A stretch of 46,351 nucleotides of DNA from Bacillus norwichensis (GCF_014836955.1 NZ_JACSPV010000038.1:1-46351), one strand, 5' to 3'; positions 25,912 through 34,594 are shown, counted from the stretch's first letter. The notes: generated by a model not told the origin, from the letters alone. Made by a program: numbers and translations.

Positions 25912-25925
25912 GGGGTGCTCTTTTT
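25899..25925 (+). terminator. Terminator of the siderophore operon
   Basis: AGAGCACC / GGTGCTCT (8 bp) followed by TTTTAT. The esterase stop codon lies in the loop. Confidence 0.85.
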
Positions 25926-26020
25926 ATGATCAGATTTTTTAATCAAGAACGGAGATTTTTCTCATTTTCATGGAGTAATAAAAAATCATTTTACCTACTG
26001 GATATTGAAGCAATGTCTTT

Positions 26021-26536
26021 CTATTTAGCTGTCCACTTATAATTTATAAACCTTACACTTACTCCATTGAAGTGAATGGTGTCATCACTTATATCTAGCC
26101 GCTCAAACCCATTTTTCTCTAAAACCCTTTGAGAAGCAATGTTATTAGTTGTTGTTTTAGCTTTTACTTGTTTTACAATACCTTCCTCTGAAACTTGTTC
26201 TAATAAGAGCTTTAATGCTCTACTTGCGATTCCCTTTCCAGCATATAATTGCCCCACTCTATAGCCAAGATGGCCAGTAGCTTGCGCCTTTTCTATGTCC
26301 ACTAAGTTCATTCGTCCCACAATAGAATGGTTTATATCCTTAATGAGGTAAAAATTGGATATTCCATGATTTTGCTCATCTATTAAGGAATCTAGCTGAT
26401 TTAGAAAAACGTCGAAATGATAGTATTCGTCACCTCTAGGTGGAACTGTTTTTTCAAAATAAGTTTTGTTGTTTAGTTCAAATTCAAACAATGCTCTAGA
26501 ATCCTCAATGCGTAACTTCTCTAATGATAAGTTCAT
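26021..26536 (-). CDS. GNAT acetyltransferase (RimJ/RimL type)
   Basis: A 171-residue GNAT. LEKLRIEDSRALFEFELNN opens the fold, SIVGRMNLVDIEKAQATGHLGYRVG carries the central strands, YAGKGIASRALKLLLEQ is the acetyl-CoA loop with GKGIA, and NNIASQRVLEKNGFERL is the conserved C-terminal motif. AAAGGTGA lies about 12 bases upstream of the ATG. It is unrelated in orientation to its neighbours, and the substrate is unknown. Confidence 0.85.
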   Translation of the reverse strand: MNLSLEKLRIEDSRALFEFELNNKTYFEKTVPPRGDEYYHFDVFLNQLDSLIDEQNHGISNFYLIKDINHSIVGRMNLVDIEKAQATGHLGYRVGQLYAGKGIASRALKLLLEQVSEEGIVKQVKAKTTTNNIASQRVLEKNGFERLDISDDTIHFNGVSVRFINYKWTAK

Positions 26537-26859
26537 AGGTGGGCGTCACCTTTCTATAAGAATATTCACTTTTATTAAATACTATAACACAAGCTCTTGT
26601 TTTTCTTTTAATCCATCTGAAGAAGGGGAGAGTTCATTTATTCCCATTCACTCTTGCCATATAACAACTTGTAGCAACCCTAATCGAGCATTGATATCTT
26701 TCTAAAATCGTTGGCTGATGCCGTGCATAAATTAGTACGGAAAAGATACCCGGAATCAATAATACTCCTAGAGAAAATGGTTATGAACAACAATGTATAG
26801 AATTTGGAAAGGAGAAATTTGTATATTAATAATTATGTGATTTTAGAAAGGAGATTAAT

Positions 26860-27930
26860 ATGTTTGCGAAAAAGGTTCAGAGAAAATCTATCGTTATGAT
26901 TAGTGTAATAGCATTGATATTAAGTCTATTCGCTAGTCCAATAGGATCTTATGCTAGTAAGAATTTGAAAGTATCAAAAGCAAGTGGAACCTATGTTGTA
27001 ACAGCTTCAACGTTAAATGTAAGAACAGGCAATTCAACAAAGTATAAGCGTCTCGGTTATTTGAAAAAGAATGAGCAAATAAATGTAACTGGCACAACAT
27101 CAAATAATTGGTACAGGATCACGTTCAAGGGAAAGACAGGTTACGTTAGTGGAGCCTATTTGAAAGCGGCACCCAAGAAAAAAACACCAGCTAATGACGG
27201 CAAAATTATAAAAGCAAGTGGAGAATATACAGTAACTGCCAGCACATTAAATGTCCGTTCAGGAGCAAGTATAAAGCATAAAAAGATTGGTTCTTTGCGT
27301 TTGGGGAGTAGGATCAATGTAACTGGCACAACATCAAATGCTTGGTATCGCTTCAACTATAAAGGTAGAGCAGGCTATGTAAGTGGTTCTTATATTAAAA
27401 AGACAAATAGTGCGCAAATAAAGCCAACATATATCAAAGGTGTTTTGATTGTAAATAAAAAATATTCACTTCCTGATAGTTATGCACCAGGTGAAAGTAC
27501 GGCGGCGCGAAAAGCGTTTAACGTGATGAAAAACGATGCGAAGAAAAAAGGGTTGAACTTAACGGTATTCAGTGGCTATCGCACTTACAGTTATCAGAAT
27601 CAGCTTTATCAGCATTACGTTGCACGGGATGGAAAAGCAGCTGCTGATCTTTACAGCGCTAGACCGGGGCAGTCGGAACACCAAACAGGATTATCATTTG
27701 ATATTGGTGAAGTTGGAAACGAAAATCAATGGTTTTCTGAAACCCCGGCGACCAAGTGGATGGCGAAAAATGCTCATAAATATGGTTTCATCGTACGTTA
27801 TCCGAAGGGCAAAGAGCATATCACTGGGTATAAATACGAACCTTGGCATCTGCGATTTTTGGGAAAAGATCTGGCAACAAAAGTATATAAAAGTGGATTA
27901 ACTTTGGAAGAATATTTAGGGATTAATTGA
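26860..27930 (+). CDS. Secreted SH3b-domain D-alanyl-D-alanine carboxypeptidase (VanY, M15B)
   Basis: A 356-residue exported cell-wall enzyme. A signal peptide (to about residue 32, ending PIGSYAS) is followed by two SH3b domains (about 43-104 and 119-180) sharing YxVTASTLNVRxG and NVTGTTSNxWYR with AGYVSGxYxK. A D-Ala-D-Ala carboxypeptidase domain follows (about 195-356). Zinc and catalytic residues are in FSGYRTYSYQNQLY, GQSEHQTGLSFDIG (His and Asp) and YEPWHLRFLG (His). The SH3b repeats should hold the enzyme on the wall while the VanY domain removes the last D-Ala from the stem peptide. AAAGGAG precedes the ATG; a second ribosome site about 40 bases further up is followed by a TTG frame that is probably not used. 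A terminator follows. Confidence 0.9.
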   Translation: MFAKKVQRKSIVMISVIALILSLFASPIGSYASKNLKVSKASGTYVVTASTLNVRTGNSTKYKRLGYLKKNEQINVTGTTSNNWYRITFKGKTGYVSGAYLKAAPKKKTPANDGKIIKASGEYTVTASTLNVRSGASIKHKKIGSLRLGSRINVTGTTSNAWYRFNYKGRAGYVSGSYIKKTNSAQIKPTYIKGVLIVNKKYSLPDSYAPGESTAARKAFNVMKNDAKKKGLNLTVFSGYRTYSYQNQLYQHYVARDGKAAADLYSARPGQSEHQTGLSFDIGEVGNENQWFSETPATKWMAKNAHKYGFIVRYPKGKEHITGYKYEPWHLRFLGKDLATKVYKSGLTLEEYLGIN

Positions 27931-27974
27931 CATCAGTATTGTCCCAGCAATTGATGCAGAAGTGAAAAAGAGCT

Positions 27975-28011
27975 TATCCAAGTCAGGAATTGGCTTGGAT
28001 AGGCCCTTTTA
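27975..28011 (+). terminator. Terminator after the VanY gene
   Basis: TATCCAAGTCA / TGGCTTGGATA (11 bp with one G-U, 5-base loop), followed by GGCCCTTTTATT. Confidence 0.75.
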
Positions 28012-28198
28012 TTCTAAATATCAGCACATGATAAATGAGAGATAAAACTGATATTTTCAGTCCTCATGAGCTGGTGGATGCTGAACAACATGAGTTCTTT
28101 GTTAGAAATTGGTGCATCTACAATTTTTCTCACATGGCTAACTTTGCTACATGGACTGGTGTCATCCGCTTCAGCAAAGGGCAATATAAGAAATTTGG

Positions 28199-28606
28199 TC
28201 AAATCGTTGAGTGGATCCACTGATTGATTACTTCTCGAAGGTCATTTTCCTTATCCTTCACATCATCCATATTGGTGAATTTCGCTATGGCTCTGTCATT
28301 CGTGACCCACTCCAATATCCCGCTGTTATCAATAAATATTGGTGTATTGGGCGAACCATCCTTAACCTTTGCGCCACAATGAAAAATAAGTCGAAAAAAT
28401 CCTTTTCCGTGAAGGTTAAACGTTATCCGATCATAACCGTCGACACAGAAGCTGGGAGCATTCCATTTAATTTTTTCTGTAATATTACTGTTCGTTTCTA
28501 AAATGATTTTTCTAATTTCTGTGATCTCCTCTTTAAGTGGATGTTCAAGGTTGTTCATAAATTCAACAACCTGCTCAGTGCCTGATAATTTTTTGTTTGG
28601 CAACAA
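28199..28606 (-). CDS. DUF1801-domain protein (YdhG-like)
   Basis: A 135-residue DUF1801/YdhG-family protein. VVEFMNNLEHPLKEEITEIR, ITEKIKWNAPSFCVDG and the strand-rich RITFNLHGKGFFRLIFHCG match this small fold, whose function is unknown. No ATG is available at the N-terminus. TTG at 28606 (or the next codon, also TTG) is used; GGTGAGG is very close upstream, so the exact start is unsure. The DNA to the left (28014-28198) has no recognisable gene. Confidence 0.7.
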   Translation of the reverse strand: MLPNKKLSGTEQVVEFMNNLEHPLKEEITEIRKIILETNSNITEKIKWNAPSFCVDGYDRITFNLHGKGFFRLIFHCGAKVKDGSPNTPIFIDNSGILEWVTNDRAIAKFTNMDDVKDKENDLREVINQWIHSTI

Positions 28607-28838
28607 TCCTCACCCTTTCTTTCATTCCTATTTACATTAATATTTTGACAATAAATAGAAAAACTCCTTTAAAAATGAGGAATTTAAATGTGATTCATAA
28701 AACCGCTTAAATTGTCTTCATAATTGATCCCTATTTTTCAGGTATTTCAGCGTTTCTATTATATGGAAATATAGTTGATTTCTTTGAAAGAAATGACCAT
28801 ATTTAAGAGTGAGGAATATGTTAACACCCAGACATTTT

Positions 28839-28846
28839 TAATTTAA
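28839..28846. repeat. Target-site duplication, left copy (IS1595-family element)
   Basis: TAATTTAA directly before the left inverted repeat; the identical octamer follows the right repeat at 30288-30295. Eight bases is the duplication length known for the IS1595 family. Confidence 0.9.
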
Positions 28847-28924
28847 GGCTCTGTTAAAGTTAGTTGTTGATTATTGCTTTTCGAGAACCAACGTTCTATA
28901 GTTGGGCTAACTATAATAGAGCTA

Positions 28925-29779
28925 ATGATGACTGTAAGAGCAACTGAAATTCTTAAAGCCATTCAAAAACTAAATCCAGCAGAGAAACACCGATTACGAG
29001 AATATTTAATTGATGCACTTACTGCATCAAGCTCGACTGGAACCGTTCTTCACGAAATATCTGAACATGAAAACAAGAATGGTTATGAATGCCCAGAATG
29101 CGAATCGGAACATATTGTCCGATTCGGTAAATATCCAACAATCGTTGATGGCGAAGAAGTTAAAAAACAACCTATTGCTGTAAAATTTGTAAAAAGACAT
29201 TTACTGACCTCACAAATACAGTTCTATATCGAACTCGTCACCTTACTCACTGGATTAAATTTGTTGAGTGTATAATAGAAGGGTACTCCCTTCGTATGTC
29301 CGCCGATTTTATTGGAGACACAAGCTTTTGTCCTCGTTAAAACAAATCAAAATACCAAATTTTGAAGGTATTCTTGAAATGGATGAGACCTATTTCTTGT
29401 ACTCAGAAAAAGGACAAAGAAAAATCAAAGACGCAAACATAGTGATTCAGCAAAAAAGCGTGGTATAAGCAATGAACAAGTATGTGTATTGGTTCCGAGG
29501 GGCCGTGACAAGATGACTGTTTCGAAGGTATTGGGAATGGGAAGATTAACAAGAGAACAATTGGATAAAGCTATCAGTCATAAACTTTCAAGTGATAATA
29601 TATTATGTACCGATTCATGGCGTGCTTTTAATGCTGCCGAAAAGAAAATGGATAATCAATTCAAATCAGACGGAAAGATTCGCACAAAAGGTCTGTACCA
29701 CATTCAGTATGTTAACAATTACCCTTGCTTGGTTTCAGGTATTAGAAAGCAAGAAATGAAGTTACTAGGAACGACTTGA
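28925..29779 (+). pseudogene. IS1595/ISXO2-type transposase, frameshifted
   Basis: ATEILKAIQKLNPAEKHRLR is the usual N-terminal helix pair. A zinc ribbon starts with YECPECESEHIVRFGKYPTI, but its second half (CKICKKTFTDLTNTVLYRT) lies in another frame after about 29170. The catalytic part continues as KIPNFEGILEMDETYF (first Asp), then after a further shift CTDSWRAFNAAEKK (second Asp) and KGLYHIQYVNNY (third position, Asn). The last part has lost an internal piece. At least three frameshifts or deletions make it non-functional. Confidence 0.85.
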
Positions 29780-29938
29780 TTATTAGAGGGGATTTGATAA
29801 GAAAAACGGAAAATTATGATGCGATTAGATTTACTAAATTTATGATTTAACATTATATCTCATTCAACGAACGGGGCAGGATAATTGAATAAAGAAGATG
29901 GAAAGGGAAGAAATTCACAAAAAAGGGAGGTATAAAAG

Positions 29939-30166
29939 GTGGATTTATTACTCTGGATAACTATTGGTTTCATAATAATCGGATTTGTTGTTCTCATCTC
30001 TATGAAAAAAGGTATGGAAAGTAAGCTCGCTTTTATAACAGCAAATATGGAAGACGAGGAAAGTTCAACAAAAGCTAAATCCATAATTTGGTGGATAGTG
30101 AGTACCACAGCTTGGGGAATAGTAAGTATGATTCTTATTGTTTGGTGGTTTCATAATCACTTTTGA
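29939..30166 (+). CDS. Passenger gene of the IS1595 element: small two-helix membrane protein
   Basis: A 75-residue protein with two hydrophobic segments (about 3-20 and 49-70) joined by a charged loop (MKKGMESK, NMEDEESSTKAKS). It starts at GTG with GGGAGGT seven bases upstream and ends before a good terminator, all within the inverted repeats. I do not recognise the family. Unlike the transposase, its frame is intact, which suggests that it still has a use or was acquired later. Confidence 0.6.
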   Translation: MDLLLWITIGFIIIGFVVLISMKKGMESKLAFITANMEDEESSTKAKSIIWWIVSTTAWGIVSMILIVWWFHNHF

Positions 30167-30229
30167 TAACTGTTGGTTTTAATTGTACTTAAACAAACGG
30201 GTGAGTTGAAGAAGACTATACTAAGAATT

Positions 30230-30263
30230 AGAACTTCCAGATAATCGGAAGTTCTGTTTTTTT
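30230..30263 (+). terminator. Terminator of the passenger gene
   Basis: AGAACTTCC / GGAAGTTCT (9 bp, 8-base loop) followed by GTTTTTTT. Confidence 0.85.
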
Positions 30264-30287
30264 AATACATTAAACTTTAACAGAGCC

Positions 30288-30295
30288 TAATTTAA
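30288..30295. repeat. Target-site duplication, right copy
   Basis: TAATTTAA directly after the right inverted repeat; identical to 28839-28846. Confidence 0.9.
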
Positions 30296-30423
30296 AAGGC
30301 TATTTCTATATGGATACTGAAATAAAATTAATGAGGAGTCGACTCGTGATACTATGAAGAAAGAGCACGCATATCAATATTATAAAGCTCGTTGGATTTA
30401 GTCCAAAGTATGCTTCACCGTAG

Positions 30424-30504
30424 AATAGAGATGTGAACACAGGACAAAACTTTAGAAACGAAGCCATAAAACTTCTAACTGTAGGAACTATATGGAAAGC
30501 CTAG
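30424..30504 (+). pseudogene. C-terminal tail of an IS200/IS605-type TnpB
   Basis: Twenty-six codons read NRDVNTGQNFRNEAIKLLTV then GTIWKA and a stop. This is close to the usual TnpB ending DRDVNASINLRNEALRLLTVGT. Everything upstream of it is gone. TnpB is the RNA-guided nuclease of these elements. Confidence 0.7.
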
Positions 30505-30585
30505 TGAAACCGTTCGGTTACGAAGCAGTTCTTAGGAATCCCCCAATTCAAACAATTCGTAGGGGGGGAGGGAGTGGCGAGAGGT
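30493..30585 (+). mobile_element. Right-end remnant of an IS605-type element (omega-RNA scaffold region)
   Basis: Directly after the TnpB tail come GAAGCAGTTCTTAGGAATCC and a hairpin of CCCCC and GGGGG around about 17 bases. This is the arrangement of the TnpB omega-RNA 3' region and the right end of IS605-type elements. The exact end of the element, and so the position of a guide segment, could not be fixed. Confidence 0.5.
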
Positions 30586-30604
30586 TCAAAAGGAGTACAT
30601 AGGA

Positions 30605-30841
30605 ATGACCGAGAAAGAATGGCAAGAATTTAGATAAGCAATAGAGGTTGAAGAGCAGGAATTGGCCTTCTATTATAAAGATGAGCAATGGTAGATTAGC
30701 AGGCTTTATGGTGAAGAAAAAAGCTATCTACTCACACGTTCAAAAAACTCAAATACTCAAGAGCTTAGCACCACCGCAGAATTATTCAACAATGGGATTG
30801 TTGATAGAAAACCTTTCATCGAAGGGGTGACAGATTTTTTT
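30605..30841 (+). pseudogene. Decayed ORF of unknown family
   Basis: ATGACCGAGAAAGAATGGCA reads MTEKEWQEFR then a stop. The same frame or neighbouring frames continue as AIEVEEQELAFYYKDEQW, stop, and GEEKSYLLTRSKNSN then TAELFNNGIVDRKPFIEGV. Several stops interrupt it. It may have been a partner of the immunity-like gene that follows, but I do not recognise it. Confidence 0.3.
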
Positions 30842-30915
30842 TGAAATAAAGGTTGCCCGTATGGTCAGATTTTTTGCATCTAATTCATTAACATGTCTAG
30901 AAAAGGAGAAATAAT

Positions 30916-31744
30916 ATGTTTGACTATATTTTTGATACCGAAATTGCCATAGATTCTCAAACCCTCGATGATTTAACAGATGAAAAGTTGAATCAAGTAG
31001 AGAAAAAATTAGGAGTCGAATTGCCAGTAGCTTATGTTGAGCTTATGAAGAAACAAAATGGTGGAGCATTATCTTATAATGAGTGGTTTCATTCCAATAA
31101 AGTACCTGATGGTGAAGTTGATATTGATTCTATTATGGGTATAGATGTGGGGGATGGGATTGGGGAGTCTAATTATCTTGTAGCAGAATGGGAAATAGAA
31201 AAAGGTTGTCCTTTTTGCTGGAGATGGTCATGAATGGTTTGCTTTTGATTATCGTGAATATAAAGGAGATAATCCATGTGTATTTTACATAACAGATGAA
31301 AGTAAGCCAAAAAAAGTCGCAAAGGATTTTGAAAGTTTCTTAAAAAATTTAAAAAAACCTGAGTCTGATGATGAAGTTGAAGACGATGATGAGGAATTCA
31401 ATCGAGTTTATACAAAAAAGGAAGTAGAAGAATATATCGAAGAAGGTTCGTCTCATTTTGATATTTCTGCGGGATTAGAGCAATTTGCTAAGGAAAAAGG
31501 GGATATGGAGTGGTTTTTAAAACAATCTCTTAAAGCAATTAACATAGAGGGCATTGAAGATATTTCTTGGACTGTTGGTGAATGCGTATTGATTAAATTA
31601 AGAGTGGGGCCAAGAGAAAATTGGCCGGCTGATTCTTTGCAAAAGATAGTAGATCGTTTGATGGCAGTAACTGAGTATGAAGGAGTACCTGATATAGTTG
31701 CACAGCGTTTAGGAAAAAGAATTCAAAGGAATATTTTAAAATAA
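30916..31744 (+). pseudogene. SMI1/KNR4 (SUKH) family protein with one frameshift
   Basis: MFDYIFDTEIAIDSQTLDDL leads into the SUKH opening EKLNQVEKKLGVELPVAYVELMKKQNGG, in frame to about 31203. The frame then stops at 31233, while the next frame continues without a break from VLFAGDGHEWFAFDY (31208) to a stop at 31744. Removing one base in the GGTTG at 31204-31208 would restore a 275-residue protein with WEIEKVVLFAGDGHEWF. The C-terminal part has an acidic linker (ESDDEVEDDDEE) and a second folded part of about 110 residues. SUKH proteins often act as immunity proteins against polymorphic toxins. AAAGGAG precedes the ATG. The shift may be a real mutation or a sequencing error. Confidence 0.75.
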
Positions 31745-31795
31745 GAAATTGATTTTTTACTCGACTGGGGGAGTAAAAAATCAATTTCTTATTTT
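31738..31795. terminator. Perfect 25-bp hairpin terminator
   Basis: A 25-bp perfect stem with an 8-base loop (GACTGGGG). Both arms begin or end in A/T runs, so it can terminate in both directions. It is unusually long. Confidence 0.8.
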
Positions 31796-31800
31796 ATAGT

Positions 31801-31998
31801 TTGATTGTTCTTTCATTTTTTTTATCAATCTATGTTGCATCCAAATACTTAAGCCTAACGTTTATAAGTTTAGGCATTTATTTCTTATATGATTTGGTTT
31901 ACAGCAAAAGAAATAAAAAAACACAAGAAAAAATGATTCAAATGATTTTTAGTGTCTTTTTAATTGGTTTTTCTGTTTATTTTTTTATGACCAAGTAA
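31801..31998 (+). CDS. Uncertain small membrane-protein ORF
   Basis: A 65-codon frame from TTG with two hydrophobic segments (about 1-30 and 47-62) around a Lys-rich loop. It has no ribosome site and begins inside the tail of the terminator. It could be the 3' part of a lost membrane-protein gene. Confidence 0.3.
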   Translation: MIVLSFFLSIYVASKYLSLTFISLGIYFLYDLVYSKRNKKTQEKMIQMIFSVFLIGFSVYFFMTK

Positions 31999-32102
31999 TT
32001 TAATTAACGCATGGTTAAAATTTGAGCTTACTGCAGAAATAGGGTGACGTTCTTGGCAAAAGTATTTTAAGCGCCATAAACATCGTCCTATTTTACACTT
32101 GT

Positions 32103-32131
32103 TTGACATTGAGAATCGTTATCAATTAAAA
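32103..32131 (+). promoter_or_regulatory. Promoter with Fur box upstream of the AraC regulator
   Basis: TTGACA (32103-32108) with a weak -10 TTAAAA after 17 bp. GACATTGAGAATCGTTATC (32105-32123) matches 15 of 19 bases of the Fur box and sits in the same place as in the promoter at 20614. Confidence 0.75.
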
Positions 32132-32284
32132 TGAGCAGTAACAAGTATTATATGCTATCTATTTTTACAAAATCAGGTCATTAAATTGGGATGAATTGAA
32201 ATTTTAAAGAAAGTTTGGAATAAGGTAAATCTGCGTTTGTATATAACGGGGGCTTGCTTTCATGAAAAAGAAAGGAGAACGGAT

Positions 32285-33253
32285 TTGAATCTGCAAATGA
32301 ATACTCAAAACTTGGGGTGCCTCTTTGAGAAATTAAACGATGTCACTTCGCTACCGCAGAAGCAGAACTATCAGAAATATAGACTTCCGCTACAGAGCGG
32401 CGCGGGGCATGTAAAAAGGATTTGCTTAAGAGATGGCATGGAGATTAATTGGTTCGACGCAAGCTTTGATGAACCTGTCTCCTTAGATATTGATGTTCAA
32501 TATCCTCACCTAGAAATCGCTTATACCCTAGAAGGTCAGGCCTACTGGGAGGCAGCCGGCGAACCTAGAAGCTATGATTTATCCGCAGGCGTTTCCACAT
32601 TCTCTTATATTCGCGATAAAAACCTTCATACCGAGTTTTCGCCATCTGAACGGATGTCGCATATGGAGATTCGCATCGATATTCGGAAGCTCAATGAACT
32701 GCTTCCAGAGCTTAGCGGTATTTCGAATAAAGCTTTTTTTTGCAGGCAGCTAGCTGGTTCTCCTCATATTGCTCGTATCGTGAAGGAAATGAAACAGTGT
32801 CCGTATACCGGAACTCTCCAAAAGCTTTATCTAGAGGGGAAAGCTTTTGAGCTATTGGTCTATCACTTGGATGGTGTGCAAAAGGAAGAGCAAAGCCAAC
32901 CAGTTTCCAAGCTGAAAGTCGACGATGTTCACTGCCTTCAACAAGCGAAAGAAATTCTGTCCCATACATGGAAAGAACCGCCCAGTTTGCTTGAACTTGC
33001 TAGAATGATAGGACTCAATGATTACAAGCTCAAACTAGGGTTCAAAGAACTGTTCGGTACGACAGTCTTTGGTTATGTACGTGGATTACGAATGAATGAA
33101 GCTCATAAAATACTGGAGCAAGGGAAGGTGAATGTAAGTGAGGCTGCCAGTATGGTAGGTTATAGCAATTTAAGTCACTTTGCCAAACTATTCCGGAAAA
33201 CCTATGGATACAACCCGAGTGAAGTTGAGAAAAGCTGTAATTTTTATAGTTGA
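32285..33253 (+). CDS. AraC-family regulator, siderophore-sensing type (PchR/YbtA-like)
   Basis: A 322-residue regulator. The N-terminal sensing domain has the YTLEGQAYWEA and MSHMEIRIDIRKLNELLP pattern of PchR/YbtA-type regulators. The C-terminal domain (about 220-320) has two helix-turn-helix units: PSLLELARMIGLNDYKLKLG with FKELFG, and VNVSEAASMVGYSNLSHFAK with LFRKTYGYNPSE. The frame is open back to 32237, but TTG at 32285 has AAAGGAG seven bases upstream. Relatives bind their ferric siderophore and switch on the matching transport or synthesis genes. With a Fur box before it and an MFS transporter after it, a local siderophore circuit is likely. Confidence 0.85.
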   Translation: MNLQMNTQNLGCLFEKLNDVTSLPQKQNYQKYRLPLQSGAGHVKRICLRDGMEINWFDASFDEPVSLDIDVQYPHLEIAYTLEGQAYWEAAGEPRSYDLSAGVSTFSYIRDKNLHTEFSPSERMSHMEIRIDIRKLNELLPELSGISNKAFFCRQLAGSPHIARIVKEMKQCPYTGTLQKLYLEGKAFELLVYHLDGVQKEEQSQPVSKLKVDDVHCLQQAKEILSHTWKEPPSLLELARMIGLNDYKLKLGFKELFGTTVFGYVRGLRMNEAHKILEQGKVNVSEAASMVGYSNLSHFAKLFRKTYGYNPSEVEKSCNFYS

Positions 33254-33397
33254 TAGTCCCATTAAACCCAAAGAATCCGTTTTGCATTAAGAAAAATCCG
33301 TTAGCAGGCGGCAAAACATGCCATTTTCATTGATAATATATCTCAATAACTCGCTAGTTTATCAATCAAAAGAAGCGTCTTGTGAAAGGAGATAGAT

Positions 33398-34594
33398 GTG
33401 AAGATGGTACGAGTACGATTCAGCATTTTTTTCAGTGTTTTTGTTGCCATGGTTGGCTTGATGATCATCGCTCCCGTCATGCCCCCGCTTATTCGAGAGT
33501 TGGGCTTGAGTGAAACTCATTCAGGTTTAATCATTTCTTTGGGGTCCGTTGCGATGGCAGTGATGGCTCCAGTGTGGGGAAGGTGGAGTGATATAAAAGG
33601 TAGAAAACCCGTCATATTGATTGGCTTTATAGGGATGTTTGTGAGCTATGTTTTATTCACAGCAACAATGTATGCAGGTTTGACGAAGCTTATCAGTGGC
33701 GGACTCTTAATTATATTACTGATTGTCGCCCGCAGTTTGGTTGGATTGTTTATTCCTGCTGTTCCATCATCGGCACAGGCGTATATGGCTGACGTCACAG
33801 ATGAAAAAGGACGATCAGCAGGTATGGCTTTAATCGGGGCCGCCAATGGGATGGGGCTTGTGCTTGGTCCTGCAATTGCCGCAGTGTTTGCACTCATAGG
33901 TTTAATTTGGCCACTTTATATAGGGGCGATGCTGCCGCTTGTCGCCTTTATCGTCGTACTGTTGTTGATCCCAGCTCAAAAACCGGTTATTCAGGAAAAA
34001 CCGCCGAGAGTCAATCCATTTCAAAAAGAACTTCGTCTTTATTTGTTTGCTGGTCTGGCAACAATGCTCAGCGTCATCACTTTGCAGGTGGTGGGAGGTT
34101 TTTATTTCCAGGATCAATTATCTTTGACTACGAAAGAAACAGCAAGAATGGTTTCCATGGGTCTTATGTTTAGTGGAGTTGCGATGATTGTCACACAAGG
34201 AATCCAAATGAAAAAAACGAAATGGCAGCCAAAGCCTTTGATCTTGGTTGGATCATTGCTTCTGATTGTAAGCATGCTGCTCTTTTTGTTCATCATAAGT
34301 CTGATTGGTTTTTACGTGGCTTTCGTCTTTTTTGGCATTGGGGCCGGTCTGATGATGCCTGGTTTTATGGCAGGTTCTTCACTTGCCGTTGCACGTGAGC
34401 AACAAGGCGGCGTATCCGGGTTAGTGGCAGCTGTTCAAGGGATTTCTGCTATGATTGCACCCATTCTCAGTACAACTCTATACCAAGTGGATAAACATCT
34501 CCCCTTTGTGGTTGTGGCTGCGCTTGTGCTGTTAATGGCTATTACGTTATTTTCTGTGAAAAGTAAAACCGCTGCAAGCATGTCAGTACAATAA
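33398..34594 (+). CDS. MFS transporter, possible siderophore exporter
   Basis: A 398-residue 12-helix MFS protein of the DHA1/TetA-like type. Motif A is visible as GRWSDIKGRKPVILIG between helices 2 and 3, and motif C as GAANGMGLVLGPAIAA in helix 5. GTG at 33398 follows AAAGGAG by about seven bases. The position directly after a PchR-like AraC gene and a Fur box suggests transport of a siderophore, in either direction; several bacteria export carboxylate or catecholate siderophores with MFS pumps of this size. A drug exporter is the alternative. Confidence 0.85.
   Translation: MKMVRVRFSIFFSVFVAMVGLMIIAPVMPPLIRELGLSETHSGLIISLGSVAMAVMAPVWGRWSDIKGRKPVILIGFIGMFVSYVLFTATMYAGLTKLISGGLLIILLIVARSLVGLFIPAVPSSAQAYMADVTDEKGRSAGMALIGAANGMGLVLGPAIAAVFALIGLIWPLYIGAMLPLVAFIVVLLLIPAQKPVIQEKPPRVNPFQKELRLYLFAGLATMLSVITLQVVGGFYFQDQLSLTTKETARMVSMGLMFSGVAMIVTQGIQMKKTKWQPKPLILVGSLLLIVSMLLFLFIISLIGFYVAFVFFGIGAGLMMPGFMAGSSLAVAREQQGGVSGLVAAVQGISAMIAPILSTTLYQVDKHLPFVVVAALVLLMAITLFSVKSKTAASMSVQ

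Larger units (their letters stand above)
28847..30287. mobile_element. IS1595-family insertion sequence with passenger gene, 1441 bp
   Basis: Ends GGCTCTGTTAAAGTT (28847-28861) and its exact complement (30273-30287) form 15-bp perfect terminal inverted repeats, flanked by an 8-bp duplication. Inside are a decayed ISXO2/IS1595-type transposase (28925-29779) and a small intact-looking membrane-protein gene (29939-30166) with its own terminator. The frameshifted transposase means the element cannot move by itself unless helped in trans. The ends are still perfect, so it is not very old. Confidence 0.9.

Noticed and set aside
26819-26899. A 26-codon TTG frame with its own ribosome site directly before the VanY gene, a possible leader peptide
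   Set aside because: It overlaps the VanY start in another frame, has no attenuation-like structure and is probably a chance result of a second AAAGGAG.
28014-28223. Overlapping short frames on both strands between the VanY terminator and the DUF1801 gene
   Set aside because: Neither has a ribosome site or a recognisable motif; the region looks like decayed DNA.
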